Assembly (NCBI RefSeq): GCF_902833225.1
Contig: NZ_CADFEI010000007.1
Location: forward strand, 310,001-374,000
Direction: 5' to 3'
DNA length: 64,000 bases
Source of the DNA: Burkholderia sp. BCC1644
Lineage (GTDB): Bacteria > Pseudomonadota > Gammaproteobacteria > Burkholderiales > Burkholderiaceae
Shown: positions 41,520-49,340 of the stretch, piece by piece
Layout of the letters: every line of letters begins with the position of its first letter
Numbering within the stretch: position 1 is the stretch's first letter
Made by a program: the position numbers and the translations under genes
Notes under the pieces: model-generated
What the model was told of the DNA's origin: nothing
The model's input: the letters and a program-made list of their open reading frames with translations, nothing else
Database searches by the model: none

Positions 41520-43150
41520 CAGGCCACCGCGCCGGCGCTATCCGTGTCGCGCTCCTCTTCGTCATCCATGCCCTGACCGAGGTCCGGTGACTCCGGAATC
41601 TGGTCGACGTCGATCGAGTCGTATCCGCTGTCCGGGTCAGACGCGAGGCGGATCCGCTCCTCCTCGTTCGAGATAACACCGCGGTCGAAGTGGATCGCGA
41701 ACGCGTCGGCGTTCGTCTTGCGATTCTGTGCCTTCTCGGCTTCGCTCAGTTCGTGCAGTGCGACGAACTTGTGCGTCAGGTCGTCGTCGATCTGCCCCAT
41801 CTCGGACAGCTGGATGATCTTGATCGCGCGGTCGAGGTTGTCGGCGAAAACGATCTGCTGCTGGCTGGCGACATGGTCGTACCAGTTCGCTTCGTCATAT
41901 TCGCCCGTCGAGTTGAATCCGCGCGGCGCGATGCCGAGCAGCTTCACGGCCGGCGTGCGGCCGATTGCCGCGAGCAGCTCGAGCTGCTGCGAGACGATGT
42001 CGGCCAAGCCAGTCAGCGGCGTGTTGACCTGGACGAAATCCTCCTTCTCCATGTCGAGCGCCATCAATCCCTGGTTGTCGCCGAACATCTGCCAGAGCAG
42101 CGCGCGAGCTTGCAGGCTCGCTGCGTCGTCATAGCCACCTCCGTTCAGGATCTGGCTCATGTCGGTCTTCAGGATCGACGTGCTGAACCGCTTCACGAGC
42201 CGCGCGACCGCGATGCGCACGGTATCGAACCGGTCGACGTAATCGAGCGCCATCTGCGCGAGCGGGATGCCGAAAAAGTTGTAGGCCGGCTTCAGGAGCA
42301 CCGGCGGCTCGTTCTGCGAGAAATGCAGCAGGCGCGATGCATGCACCTTGCGGCCCTGCACGAGCCACGCGTTGGGCTGGTAGTAGTCAGCCGCGAGCGG
42401 GTTATCGGCGTTGTATGGCGCCGGATAGCAGTTGATCGGCTCGATGAGCCGGAAACCCTTGAACGAATTTTTTCGGATCTTCGCGCTGTCGAGCGTGAGC
42501 GGCGTCTGGATCTCGCGCAGCCCCTCGTCGGACCGCGTATCGTCGCCCATGTCGATGAACAGCATGCACCCGCCGAAATAGCCGGTCTTCTTCATCGAGC
42601 GGTTGAACGCTTTCTTCAGGTGGAACTTTTCGGTCGCCGCCTGGAGCACCTGCACGCGCTTCGTGTCCGACTCCTCGCTGCCCTGGCCGCCGAACTCGAT
42701 CCACTTCCGCGTCATCTCGTCAGCCAGCGTTTCGACCATCGCGCGGATCAGCGGGTGCTGTGACAGCAGCGACAGTGCGGCGTAGCCGATGAAGTCGACG
42801 CCGCTGAGCTGGTTGAAGCCGCCGCATGCGCCGAGCGTGCCGGCGAGGTTGTCGCAGACCGAATCCATCGCAACGGTCGGCGCCTCCTGCCCCTTCGTGA
42901 ACGTGCCGGGCGCGACGGCAGGCGGTTTGAACTTCGCCGCCCAGTCAACGTCGGCGCCGCGCGCGGCGCCCTGCGCCTTCAGCTGATCGAGGAGCGCTGG
43001 ATCGATGCGCAAGCCGCGGCGCGGCCCTTCGATAGTCGGCCAGTTCGGCTCGACGCGCTGCGCCGTCGGGACCGCAACGGGGCGTGCGGCCGCCGGCGCG
43101 GTCGGCGCCAGCAGCGCGCGCGGGATGAGGGATTGCAGTTTCTCGAGCAT
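41519..43150 (-). CDS. portal protein, DUF1073-type
   Basis: A 543-residue protein. The DUF1073 portal signature is visible in GYAALSLLSQHPLIRAMVET, DEMTRKWIEF, FKGFRLIEPINCYPAPYN and ASRLLHFSQNEPP. The C-terminal acidic tail (GYDSIDVDQIPESPDLGQGM) is common in this family. It forms the dodecameric DNA channel and the motor dock for TerL. Confidence 0.87.
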   Translation of the reverse strand: MLEKLQSLIPRALLAPTAPAAARPVAVPTAQRVEPNWPTIEGPRRGLRIDPALLDQLKAQGAARGADVDWAAKFKPPAVAPGTFTKGQEAPTVAMDSVCDNLAGTLGACGGFNQLSGVDFIGYAALSLLSQHPLIRAMVETLADEMTRKWIEFGGQGSEESDTKRVQVLQAATEKFHLKKAFNRSMKKTGYFGGCMLFIDMGDDTRSDEGLREIQTPLTLDSAKIRKNSFKGFRLIEPINCYPAPYNADNPLAADYYQPNAWLVQGRKVHASRLLHFSQNEPPVLLKPAYNFFGIPLAQMALDYVDRFDTVRIAVARLVKRFSTSILKTDMSQILNGGGYDDAASLQARALLWQMFGDNQGLMALDMEKEDFVQVNTPLTGLADIVSQQLELLAAIGRTPAVKLLGIAPRGFNSTGEYDEANWYDHVASQQQIVFADNLDRAIKIIQLSEMGQIDDDLTHKFVALHELSEAEKAQNRKTNADAFAIHFDRGVISNEEERIRLASDPDSGYDSIDVDQIPESPDLGQGMDDEEERDTDSAGAVA

Positions 43151-43167
43151 GCGCGCCGCCGTGGTGG

Positions 43168-43782
43168 TTACGAGAGGTCCGACGAGCTGTAATCGCCCGT
43201 CGTTTCGGCCTTACCGGAGGCCACCGTATGCAGATGCAGCAGCACGCCGATCGCATTCAGCTCGTTGCGGAGCGCGTGCACGAAGTCCTCTTCGCGTTCG
43301 TGCAGCTGCGTCAGCAGACCAGCGAAGCGTTCGCGCGCCTCAGCGTGGTCCTCGACGTCGATCGACACGGCCGGAGTCGGGTCGACCACGTCAGCACCAT
43401 CGAGGATTGCGCCATTCTCCGTCGGGTTCGGCGAGGCAACCGCGCTGTCCGTCGCACTCGCGGGCGTCGATTCGGCCGCATCCGGGACAGCGCTCGACTC
43501 CCCCGATGGCGCGACCTCCGGCGCATCACCTTGCGGCGCGCCCGCGGCTGCGATGTCGCCGGAGAGCAATGCAGGCGCAGCAGACGAGGAGATGTCGTTT
43601 TCGGGGCCGGCGGCCGCAGCAGACGCAGTGCCGCTCGACTCCCCCGCGTCACTCGCGGGAGCGGCCGCCGCGTCGGTTGCTGCCGGAGCGAGAACCTGGT
43701 CGACCGCAGGCTCCGACGGATCGATCGCGAATTGCGCGTGCGTGAGGCCGAGCACTGCGGCAAGAATGGTACGAATGCGCAT
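43168..43782 (-). CDS. hypothetical low-complexity acidic protein, 204 aa
   Basis: A 204-residue frame whose middle (about residues 30-145) is an Ala/Ser/Pro/Asp-rich disordered stretch, flanked by a hydrophobic start (MRIRTILAAVLGLTHAQFA) and a helical end (ARERFAGLLTQLHEREEDFV). It lies between terminase and portal genes. Bias in composition opens all frames here, so the gene is likely but not certain. Confidence 0.55.
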   Translation of the reverse strand: MRIRTILAAVLGLTHAQFAIDPSEPAVDQVLAPAATDAAAAPASDAGESSGTASAAAAGPENDISSSAAPALLSGDIAAAGAPQGDAPEVAPSGESSAVPDAAESTPASATDSAVASPNPTENGAILDGADVVDPTPAVSIDVEDHAEARERFAGLLTQLHEREEDFVHALRNELNAIGVLLHLHTVASGKAETTGDYSSSDLS

Positions 43783-43830
43783 TATTGAAAATCTCCGATA
43801 AAATGGCCGATTAAGGCCGGGAAAATCGCT

Positions 43831-45297
43831 TTATGCGGTGGCGAGTGCGGCCAATGCTTCACGACTGATATTCAGCCCATTACCGCGACCGCGAATATAG
43901 CCGTCCATCGAATATCGAATGCCGTCGATGTGGTGATTCCACTTGTCGACGATTATAGGCAACACGTCCCCCGTGGTTTTGTCGACCTTGTACGAGTAAT
44001 TCTCGAATTCCTCTTTCGTCTTTACGCACCGTGAATGGATAATAATTCGATCAAAACCACGTAAAAACGCGATTCCGTCTTCTACCGATCCACCCCATTT
44101 TTTTGCCGCGTCGATATTGAAACCTTGCTTCGCGACATGCGAAATGGTTTCAGGGCGTGAGCAGTCGGCTTTGATTTTCCATTTCCGCGCGCCGGGGATA
44201 CCCTTGAATTTCATGTCGTCGCCGGCTCTCCACTTCGCGACCTGCTCGGCTCGCATGCCTTCCTTGCCGGCGAACAGCTTCCAGATGTCGTCAAGGTCGG
44301 TCTGCTTTCCGTGTGCCTCCCAGTCGATCATCAGATCGTTGCCGCGCACCCAACAGCGGTTGAGCGTCGTCGGGTCGACAGCGAACCCCCAGTCGGCGCC
44401 GAAGAAGAAGCGCGCGTTGGCAGGCGTCTCGAACGTCTCGACGCGCCATTTCCCAGCGAAGATCAGCTCGTCGGATCGGCGGTTGAACTTCCCTTCCCAG
44501 ATCCAGTTGTACCGGTCGAGGTCGGTGCGCAGCATCTTCTGCCGCTCGAGCTCCAGCTCCTCCGGGAACCACGGATTGTCCGACCAGTTGCAGCGGATGA
44601 TGATCCGCTCGTCATCCTCGTAGTACCCGTCGACCATCTGCTCGACGTACGGCGCGACCTCGTCGGCCCAGACCGGGTCCGTCTCGCGATTCGGGTTGAA
44701 CGTGATCCATATCTCAGATCCGGCCGCGCGAATGGTCGGGAACAGGATGTCGAGCGATTCGCGCGACACGTTCTCGCCTTCGTCGATCCACGCGACGGTC
44801 ACGCCCGTGAAGCCCTTCAGCGCGCGCTGGTTGCGGAACAGGCCACGGAACGAGAACCGGCTGCCGTTCGCCGGCACGCTGATCGACTTCTTCAGCCGGC
44901 GGAATGAGTCGCCCAGGTCGCGCCGGTCGATCTCCTCCGCGATTTCCTGATAGCTCGACTCCTCGATCGAGTTCTGGATTTCGCGTAGGCAGAGGTTGTG
45001 CTCACGCCGGGCCTGCGCTCGCGCCGCCAGGATAGAAACGACGGTCCGCGTCTTCATCGACCCACGGCCGCCGATCACGATCTTGCGCCGCTTCTTCTTG
45101 AGCAGCGGCGCCAGCTTCTCCGCTATCAGCACGGTCGGCTCGGCGTCTGTTTCCTCGCCGTCGACCGTCAGCCGCTTGATGACGTTCCGGTCCATGTCGA
45201 CGATGCCGAATACGGCCGGCCGGTCTTCAGTGGCGACGCCGGAGAAGTAGGACTCGACGCGGGTGATCGCGGCGTGGGAGAGGCGGCGGCGGCTCAT
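43831..45297 (-). CDS. terminase large subunit
   Basis: A 488-residue TerL. Walker A-like IVIGGRGSMKTRTVVSIL (about residue 73), Walker B VTVAWIDEGENVSRESLDIL, and the C-terminal nuclease region FFFGADWGFAVDPTTLNRCW with its metal-binding Asp. It packages DNA into proheads. The start overlaps the upstream gene by 4 bp. The 3' end of the gene (43,831-44,160) is A/T-richer than the rest. Confidence 0.92.
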   Translation of the reverse strand: MSRRRLSHAAITRVESYFSGVATEDRPAVFGIVDMDRNVIKRLTVDGEETDAEPTVLIAEKLAPLLKKKRRKIVIGGRGSMKTRTVVSILAARAQARREHNLCLREIQNSIEESSYQEIAEEIDRRDLGDSFRRLKKSISVPANGSRFSFRGLFRNQRALKGFTGVTVAWIDEGENVSRESLDILFPTIRAAGSEIWITFNPNRETDPVWADEVAPYVEQMVDGYYEDDERIIIRCNWSDNPWFPEELELERQKMLRTDLDRYNWIWEGKFNRRSDELIFAGKWRVETFETPANARFFFGADWGFAVDPTTLNRCWVRGNDLMIDWEAHGKQTDLDDIWKLFAGKEGMRAEQVAKWRAGDDMKFKGIPGARKWKIKADCSRPETISHVAKQGFNIDAAKKWGGSVEDGIAFLRGFDRIIIHSRCVKTKEEFENYSYKVDKTTGDVLPIIVDKWNHHIDGIRYSMDGYIRGRGNGLNISREALAALATA

Positions 45298-45578
45298 GCG
45301 GTGAGTAGCGTCTCGTCGGGAATTTCATCGTTGATCGGCACGCCGCTGATCGGGCGCAGCCACGCGTCTAGCAACGAGCCGTCGAGGAACATGCGGCCGT
45401 GGTCGTTGAACCATGCGGCTTTCCACGTGCACCACCATGCCGGCCGCTGATCCCATGGGGCACCTGGCCCGCGCGGCGGAACGAAGCGGACAACCTCGAC
45501 GATCAGCCCGTCGAGCGTCTTGCGCGGCCATTCGGCCGGAACGACGACGATCGCCATGTCGCCCGCTTTCACGTTCAT
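45294..45578 (-). CDS. hypothetical protein, 94 aa (paralogue of the 48301 gene)
   Basis: A 94-residue Trp-rich protein (MNVKAGDMAIVVVPAEWPRK ... WLRPISGVPINDEIPDETLL). Its start (GDMAIVV) and end (LRPISGVPINDE) mirror the 97-residue protein at 48301-48594 (GDLAILI; LRPISGLPVADE). It is inserted between the terminase subunits and overlaps both regions by only a few bases. Function unknown; it looks like a small SH3-like beta-barrel. Confidence 0.7.
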   Translation of the reverse strand: MNVKAGDMAIVVVPAEWPRKTLDGLIVEVVRFVPPRGPGAPWDQRPAWWCTWKAAWFNDHGRMFLDGSLLDAWLRPISGVPINDEIPDETLLTA

Positions 45579-45581
45579 CGC

Positions 45582-46016
45582 TCATTTCCCCTGCGCCGCG
45601 AGCGCCTTCTCGACCTGCGCGAGGCGGTCGGCCAGCTCGCTGATCTCGAGCACATCGAGCTTCGCGCGGATCATGTTCACGAGCTGCTGGGCGATGTCCG
45701 GCGAGACCTTTCCGGCGGCTACGGCGCGCAGCACGGCGTCGACCTGCTGCACAGGCGTGCCGTCCTCGGGAAACTCGAACTGCACTGCGGGCGCGACGGG
45801 CTTTGCGGCCGGCGCCACGCGCGTCAGCAGTTCCTTCAGCATCAGCGTGTCGCCCTGTTCGATCGCTTTCTCGGCGACCTTCTTGTAGAAGCCCTTCTCG
45901 TTCAGCTTCGTCTGTTCCTTGATGGCCTCGAGGATCTTCGTGCGCATCTCCTTGCCGCGCGGCTTGCGAGTGCGGGGTTGGCGCTCGGCCGAAAACTGGG
46001 TGGCTTCTCTGCTCAT
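45582..46016 (-). CDS. terminase small subunit-like protein
   Basis: A 144-residue protein from ATG 46016 (MSREATQFSAERQPRTRKPR); ATG 46025 is an alternative. A basic N-terminal part precedes helices (RTKILEAIKEQTKLNEKGFY; AEKAIEQGDTLMLKELLTRV) and an oligomerisation-type C-terminal coiled coil (ISELADRLAQVEKALAAQGK). Position before TerL and general build suggest the DNA-recognition subunit. GGAAGG lies 10 bases before the chosen start. Confidence 0.7.
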   Translation of the reverse strand: MSREATQFSAERQPRTRKPRGKEMRTKILEAIKEQTKLNEKGFYKKVAEKAIEQGDTLMLKELLTRVAPAAKPVAPAVQFEFPEDGTPVQQVDAVLRAVAAGKVSPDIAQQLVNMIRAKLDVLEISELADRLAQVEKALAAQGK

Positions 46017-46085
46017 GTCCGTCATTCCTTCCGTGATTTGCGGTGGTGGGTGCCCGTCTTTCCGGGCTGTCACTGCCTGGCACAT

Positions 46086-46376
46086 TCAAGCTGCAGTTCG
46101 CCTCGGAGACGCTCCCGCCCTTTCGGGCGCCGCATGTGCCATACGGTGTTGATCGTCACGCCAGTCGAGGAACGGGCGGCGCAGGAAGTGGTGAAAGCGA
46201 TCGATCGCGTGCTGATCGGTCGCCAGCTCGCGACGAGACTCGACCTTGCACACGGTGCGGATGAACGTCGCGGCCTCGTCGATCGTGACGGGGTCGCCGT
46301 TGACGTAGGTGCCGACCCACTCGCGGAACTGCGGATCACGCGGCAACATGCCGGCGAGTTGGACGATGGTCGCCAT
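46086..46376 (-). CDS. hypothetical phage protein, 96 aa
   Basis: A 96-residue protein from ATG 46376 (MATIVQLAGMLPRDPQFREW). The segment VTIDEAATFIRTVCKVESRR, followed by RFHHFLRRPFLDWR, is one I recall from small proteins in Burkholderia prophage replication regions. It overlaps the upstream Cys-rich gene by 1 bp. Function unknown. Confidence 0.7.
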   Translation of the reverse strand: MATIVQLAGMLPRDPQFREWVGTYVNGDPVTIDEAATFIRTVCKVESRRELATDQHAIDRFHHFLRRPFLDWRDDQHRMAHAAPERAGASPRRTAA

Positions 46377-46543
46377 CAGTCGCGCTCCTCGTCGCCTTCG
46401 CTCGCAGCGGCGGCCGTCGTGTCCGGATAGAACGCGCGGCACGCCGGGCTGATCGCCGACGTCTGGTAGCGATCCGACATGCGACTCAGGCAGTCGCCGA
46501 ACTCGGCGTCGAAGTATTCGCATTCGGCGCAGGTGCGCTGCAT
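46376..46543 (-). CDS. Cys-rich small protein, 55 aa
   Basis: A 55-residue frame from ATG 46543: MQRTCAECEYFDAEFGDCLS, then a region with SPACRAFYPDTT and an acidic tail EGDEERD. Four cysteines (TCAEC...DC...AC) suggest a small zinc site. The stop and next start overlap (TGATG), so it belongs to the operon. Too short to assign a family. Confidence 0.65.
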   Translation of the reverse strand: MQRTCAECEYFDAEFGDCLSRMSDRYQTSAISPACRAFYPDTTAAAASEGDEERD

Positions 46544-46544
46544 G

Positions 46545-46706
46545 TCAGGCCTCCTCGACGCGAACGCGGATGCCTCGCATTACGAAGCGCGACAGCCAGT
46601 CGTCATCGGGAAGCCGGCCGGTGCCGGCTGCGTAGATGCCGATCGCGTACAGCGCCGGCGTGAGCCACCAGGCACGGGAGACGGTCAGACGGATTTCCTG
46701 TCGCAT
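46545..46706 (-). CDS. small hydrophobic protein, 53 aa
   Basis: A 53-residue frame from ATG 46706 (MRQEIRLTVSRAWWLTPALY) with one hydrophobic helix (WWLTPALYAIGIYAAG) and a basic tail. It follows the operon's tight spacing (1 bp before the next gene). Probably a small membrane-associated phage protein; function unknown. Confidence 0.6.
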   Translation of the reverse strand: MRQEIRLTVSRAWWLTPALYAIGIYAAGTGRLPDDDWLSRFVMRGIRVRVEEA

Positions 46707-46707
46707 G

Positions 46708-46956
46708 TCACACGTCCTCCACGGCAAGCGCGACGGGCGGCATCGTGCGGCCGATCACGTACAGGATCACCGGCGCGCCAGCGGCGAGTGCCGCCAGCTC
46801 GGCAGACGTCGGACGCCAGTACGAAGCGACCGCGTCGACGCCTTCGACGAACTCGACGCGCGTGATCGGCAGCGCGCTGCACGGCAGTTCGCCATGGTCC
46901 CAACCTTGCGGCGCGCCGAGCACCGCATTGTTCGATGGGTGTTGGATGCGGTCCAC
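46708..46956 (-). CDS. hypothetical protein, 82 aa
   Basis: An 82-residue frame beginning at GTG 46956 (VDRIQHPSNNAVLGAPQGWD), chosen because GGAGGTG lies 6 bases upstream. The middle PITRVEFVEGVDAVASYWRP and hydrophobic LAAGAPVILYVIGRTMPPVA look like a compact folded domain. Function unknown. Confidence 0.6.
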   Translation of the reverse strand: MDRIQHPSNNAVLGAPQGWDHGELPCSALPITRVEFVEGVDAVASYWRPTSAELAALAAGAPVILYVIGRTMPPVALAVEDV

Positions 46957-46957
46957 G

Positions 46958-47431
46958 TCACACCTCCAGCGGATCGGGGATCGGCAGGTCGAGCGCGAGG
47001 CCGGCCTGCGGCTGAGCGACGACGATCGGCGTGATCGTGACGACGACGCGCGCATCGCCGTCGGGCTCCCCCACCCGGCCGGAGTCGGCCCAGATCCAGA
47101 AATCGTCTTCGAACGCGATCTCCTTCAACGAGTCGTAAAGGCACTTGCGCGCGTTGTCGAGATCGATGCGCTGTACGGTGTCGTCCCAATGCGCGCCGTG
47201 CAGTCGCTGACGCTTCTGCCAGTCCTGCGGACGCTTCGCGTACAGCACGATGTCGACGCTCACGCGGCCCTTGATCGCTTCGCGCACGCCCGCCGCACGC
47301 AACAGCCAGCCCACCTCCTGCTTGTAGGCTTTCGCCTCGGCGCTCGGCGCGGTCATGACTCGCTTGCCGAGGATGAACGACTTCCAGTAGCGGTTCGCGC
47401 TGATCGGATACGGGAGGGTGACGGTCAGCAT
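46958..47431 (-). CDS. rusA: RusA-type Holliday junction resolvase
   Basis: A 157-residue RusA endonuclease. It starts MLTVTLPYPISANRYWKSFI and contains DTVQRIDLDNARKCLYDSLK, which carries the catalytic aspartates of the D-x-D-N motif, and FEDDFWIWADSG with the third Asp. It resolves branched intermediates before packaging. GTG/ATG alternatives exist upstream, but ATG 47431 gives the standard N-terminus and overlaps the previous gene by 7 bp. Confidence 0.92.
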   Translation of the reverse strand: MLTVTLPYPISANRYWKSFILGKRVMTAPSAEAKAYKQEVGWLLRAAGVREAIKGRVSVDIVLYAKRPQDWQKRQRLHGAHWDDTVQRIDLDNARKCLYDSLKEIAFEDDFWIWADSGRVGEPDGDARVVVTITPIVVAQPQAGLALDLPIPDPLEV

Positions 47432-47745
47432 GGCGCCACCTCCGCACGCCGCGCTTCCTCGACGCGGCGCATGCGCTCGGCGATCGCACGCAGCATCTCG
47501 CACTCGATGTCGGTCAGCGCGAGGCCGGCCGCATTGAGCTGGATCTCGCCGCTGCGGATCGTGACGGCCGGGCGCGCGAGCGTACCCTCGGCGACCATCA
47601 TCATTGCGTCGACGATCGCGCTCTGCAGGATCGCGGTGAACTGCGTGGTCAGGCCCGGCAGCTTCGAGCGATCGATCGACGCGATGCCGCGCGCGACCTC
47701 AAGCGCATGCCGATCCCATTCGGCGGGCGGGGTGCGCGTGCTCAT
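47425..47745 (-). CDS. hypothetical protein, 106 aa
   Basis: A 106-residue helical protein (STRTPPAEWDRHALEVARGI ... ILQSAIVDAMMMVAEG) with an Ala/Arg/Glu-rich C-terminal helix. It overlaps both RusA and the upstream gene, so is co-translated. No family recognised. Confidence 0.62.
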   Translation of the reverse strand: MSTRTPPAEWDRHALEVARGIASIDRSKLPGLTTQFTAILQSAIVDAMMMVAEGTLARPAVTIRSGEIQLNAAGLALTDIECEMLRAIAERMRRVEEARRAEVAPC

Positions 47746-47972
47746 CGTGCGGCCTCCATCAGCGGGCGAAGGTCTTCGCGCACCGGGTTCTGCGCGAGCT
47801 TGTGCAGCGTCTCGAGGAACGCCGGTTCGGCGTACACGCCGGTCTGCTCGATCTGCAGCAGCAGTTCGAGCGCGCCGATGCGGATCGCGCGCACCTGGTC
47901 GGGGGACGGCAATGCCTCGGCGCTGCTCGCTCGCGGCGGCGGCGGTAACGGTGCGTGCGGATCGGGTCTCAT
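47742..47972 (-). CDS. hypothetical protein, 76 aa
   Basis: A 76-residue protein with a Pro-rich start (PDPHAPLPPPPRASSAEALP) and a helical second half (IRIGALELLLQIEQTGVYAE). It overlaps both neighbours by 4 bp. Function unknown. Confidence 0.6.
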   Translation of the reverse strand: MRPDPHAPLPPPPRASSAEALPSPDQVRAIRIGALELLLQIEQTGVYAEPAFLETLHKLAQNPVREDLRPLMEAAR

Positions 47973-48304
47973 GCGTCGGTCTCCGAGAAGTGGGGTTCAG
48001 CGTGTGTCGGACCGGTCACCGGCGCCGAGGGAATGTCGTATTGCCGGCCGATCTCGCGCGTCAGCTCGATCAGCTGGTTTTCTGCGGCGAGGATGGCCGC
48101 GTAGCCCGCGCCTTCGCGGCGCAGGAGCTTCACGCGATCGACGATCGCGGCGTGCTGGTTCAGCACCGAGGTGATGGCGTCGTTGCTCGCTGACGAGCCG
48201 CGGAAGTGGCACGCGCAGTACCACTTCCCCGACACGCCGAACGAGCCGAGCATCGGGCAGCCGTAGGCCGCGCAGCTGCCTGCCGGGACGCCGTCGGTGT
48301 TCAT
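47969..48304 (-). CDS. small zinc-ribbon-like protein, 111 aa
   Basis: A 111-residue protein whose N-terminus has a probable zinc site: SCAAYGCPMLGSFGVSGKWY followed by CACHF (Cys-x4-Cys...Cys-x-Cys-His). The rest is helical. Such short zinc proteins are frequent in phage replication regions, with unknown roles. Overlaps both neighbours by 4 bp. Confidence 0.65.
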   Translation of the reverse strand: MNTDGVPAGSCAAYGCPMLGSFGVSGKWYCACHFRGSSASNDAITSVLNQHAAIVDRVKLLRREGAGYAAILAAENQLIELTREIGRQYDIPSAPVTGPTHAEPHFSETDA

Positions 48305-48594
48305 GCGACGACCTCGTCTTCGACTTCATCCGCCACGGGTAATCCGCTGATCGGGCGAAGACAGCGATCGGGGACCGGCGCGAAAACAGTGGTGCGCGTG
48401 CGGTTATGACCCATCGGCGCTTCCACCGGATTTTGGAATCGAACGATCCACTCGTAATCGACGGCCTCGTGCCAGACGCCGTCAGGAAGCCTGAAGTCGA
48501 CGTTCTGCGGGCAACGTCCGACCACTTCGACGACGCGCCCCGCGACGACTCGGCCACGGATCAGGATCGCCAGATCACCGAGTTTGCAGTTCAT
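48301..48594 (-). CDS. hypothetical protein, 97 aa (paralogue of the 45294 gene)
   Basis: A 97-residue protein (MNCKLGDLAILIRGRVVAGR ... CLRPISGLPVADEVEDEV). It shares the start (GDLAI) and end pattern (LRPISG-x-P-x2-DE) with the protein at 45294-45578, and both look like small beta-barrels. Function unknown. Confidence 0.68.
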   Translation of the reverse strand: MNCKLGDLAILIRGRVVAGRVVEVVGRCPQNVDFRLPDGVWHEAVDYEWIVRFQNPVEAPMGHNRTRTTVFAPVPDRCLRPISGLPVADEVEDEVVA

Positions 48595-49337
48595 GCCCGC
48601 ACCTCCGCCGCATAGCCCGTCACGCGCCGCGCCGCCGCCTGCTTCAGCTCCGCCGTGTGCTCGGCGTCCTCACGTGCACGGGCGGATTTTTCGAGGGACG
48701 AACGCGTGCGCGCGCTCCCAATCCCCGCAACCATCGCCTTCAACCGCGCGAGGTTCGCCTCGACATCGACGGCCGGGGACGGATCGCTTTCGCTCGTCAG
48801 CAAAGGCACGACGGCCTGTGCATGCGTCAGCTGCAGGCGCCCTGCTCGCACGGCCTGGTCGACGACCTCGATGCGGCGTTGCGCGTCGAAGCCCTGCGAG
48901 ACCACCCACTGCGGCGGCTGATTCGCACCGCGATTCCTGTCGACAATCCGCGCGTATGCCGCCTTGAACGCCATGCGTGCACCGATCTCGTCACCGTCGA
49001 ACACGGGCGATGCGATGGCCCATGCCTCGGCGATTTCCTGCGTCCAGACGACGGTCTCGCGCTCGTCGGCCGAGCGGATCGCGATGGCCCATGCTTCATC
49101 GGGCTCGGGCCGGCCGTCGCTCATCTTCGGCAGGTGCTTCAGGATCGACGCGGGCGTCGGCGCGAACTCGCTCGTCGCGACGTGGCGCGACAGCGCGCGC
49201 AGCACCGCGTCGAGCGGAAACGTTTCGAGCTGCGACCAGAAAACGCGGAGCACTGCGGGGCTCGGGAGCGCCTGGCGCGCGGTTTCGTGCGCGAGATCGA
49301 GAGCGTCCTTGAACGCCTGCTTGTCGTTCGGGGTCAT
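48591..49337 (-). CDS. phage replication-region protein, 248 aa
   Basis: A 248-residue protein (TPNDKQAFKDALDLAHETAR). The first 75 residues, with LPSPAVLRVFWSQLETFPLD and EFAPTPASILKHLP, resemble the N-terminal part of phage lambda P/replicative helicase-loader-like proteins, followed by a long helical C-terminus. It lies directly after a DUF1376-like initiator-type protein, so a loader role is plausible but not shown. Confidence 0.65.
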   Translation of the reverse strand: MTPNDKQAFKDALDLAHETARQALPSPAVLRVFWSQLETFPLDAVLRALSRHVATSEFAPTPASILKHLPKMSDGRPEPDEAWAIAIRSADERETVVWTQEIAEAWAIASPVFDGDEIGARMAFKAAYARIVDRNRGANQPPQWVVSQGFDAQRRIEVVDQAVRAGRLQLTHAQAVVPLLTSESDPSPAVDVEANLARLKAMVAGIGSARTRSSLEKSARAREDAEHTAELKQAAARRVTGYAAEVRA

Positions 49338-49340
49338 GGG

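Noticed and set aside
43265..43801. Ser/Ala-rich plus-strand frame opposite the low-complexity gene at 43168
   Set aside because: Repetitive GC-rich sequence opens all frames; operon direction and spacing favour the minus strand, though not beyond doubt.
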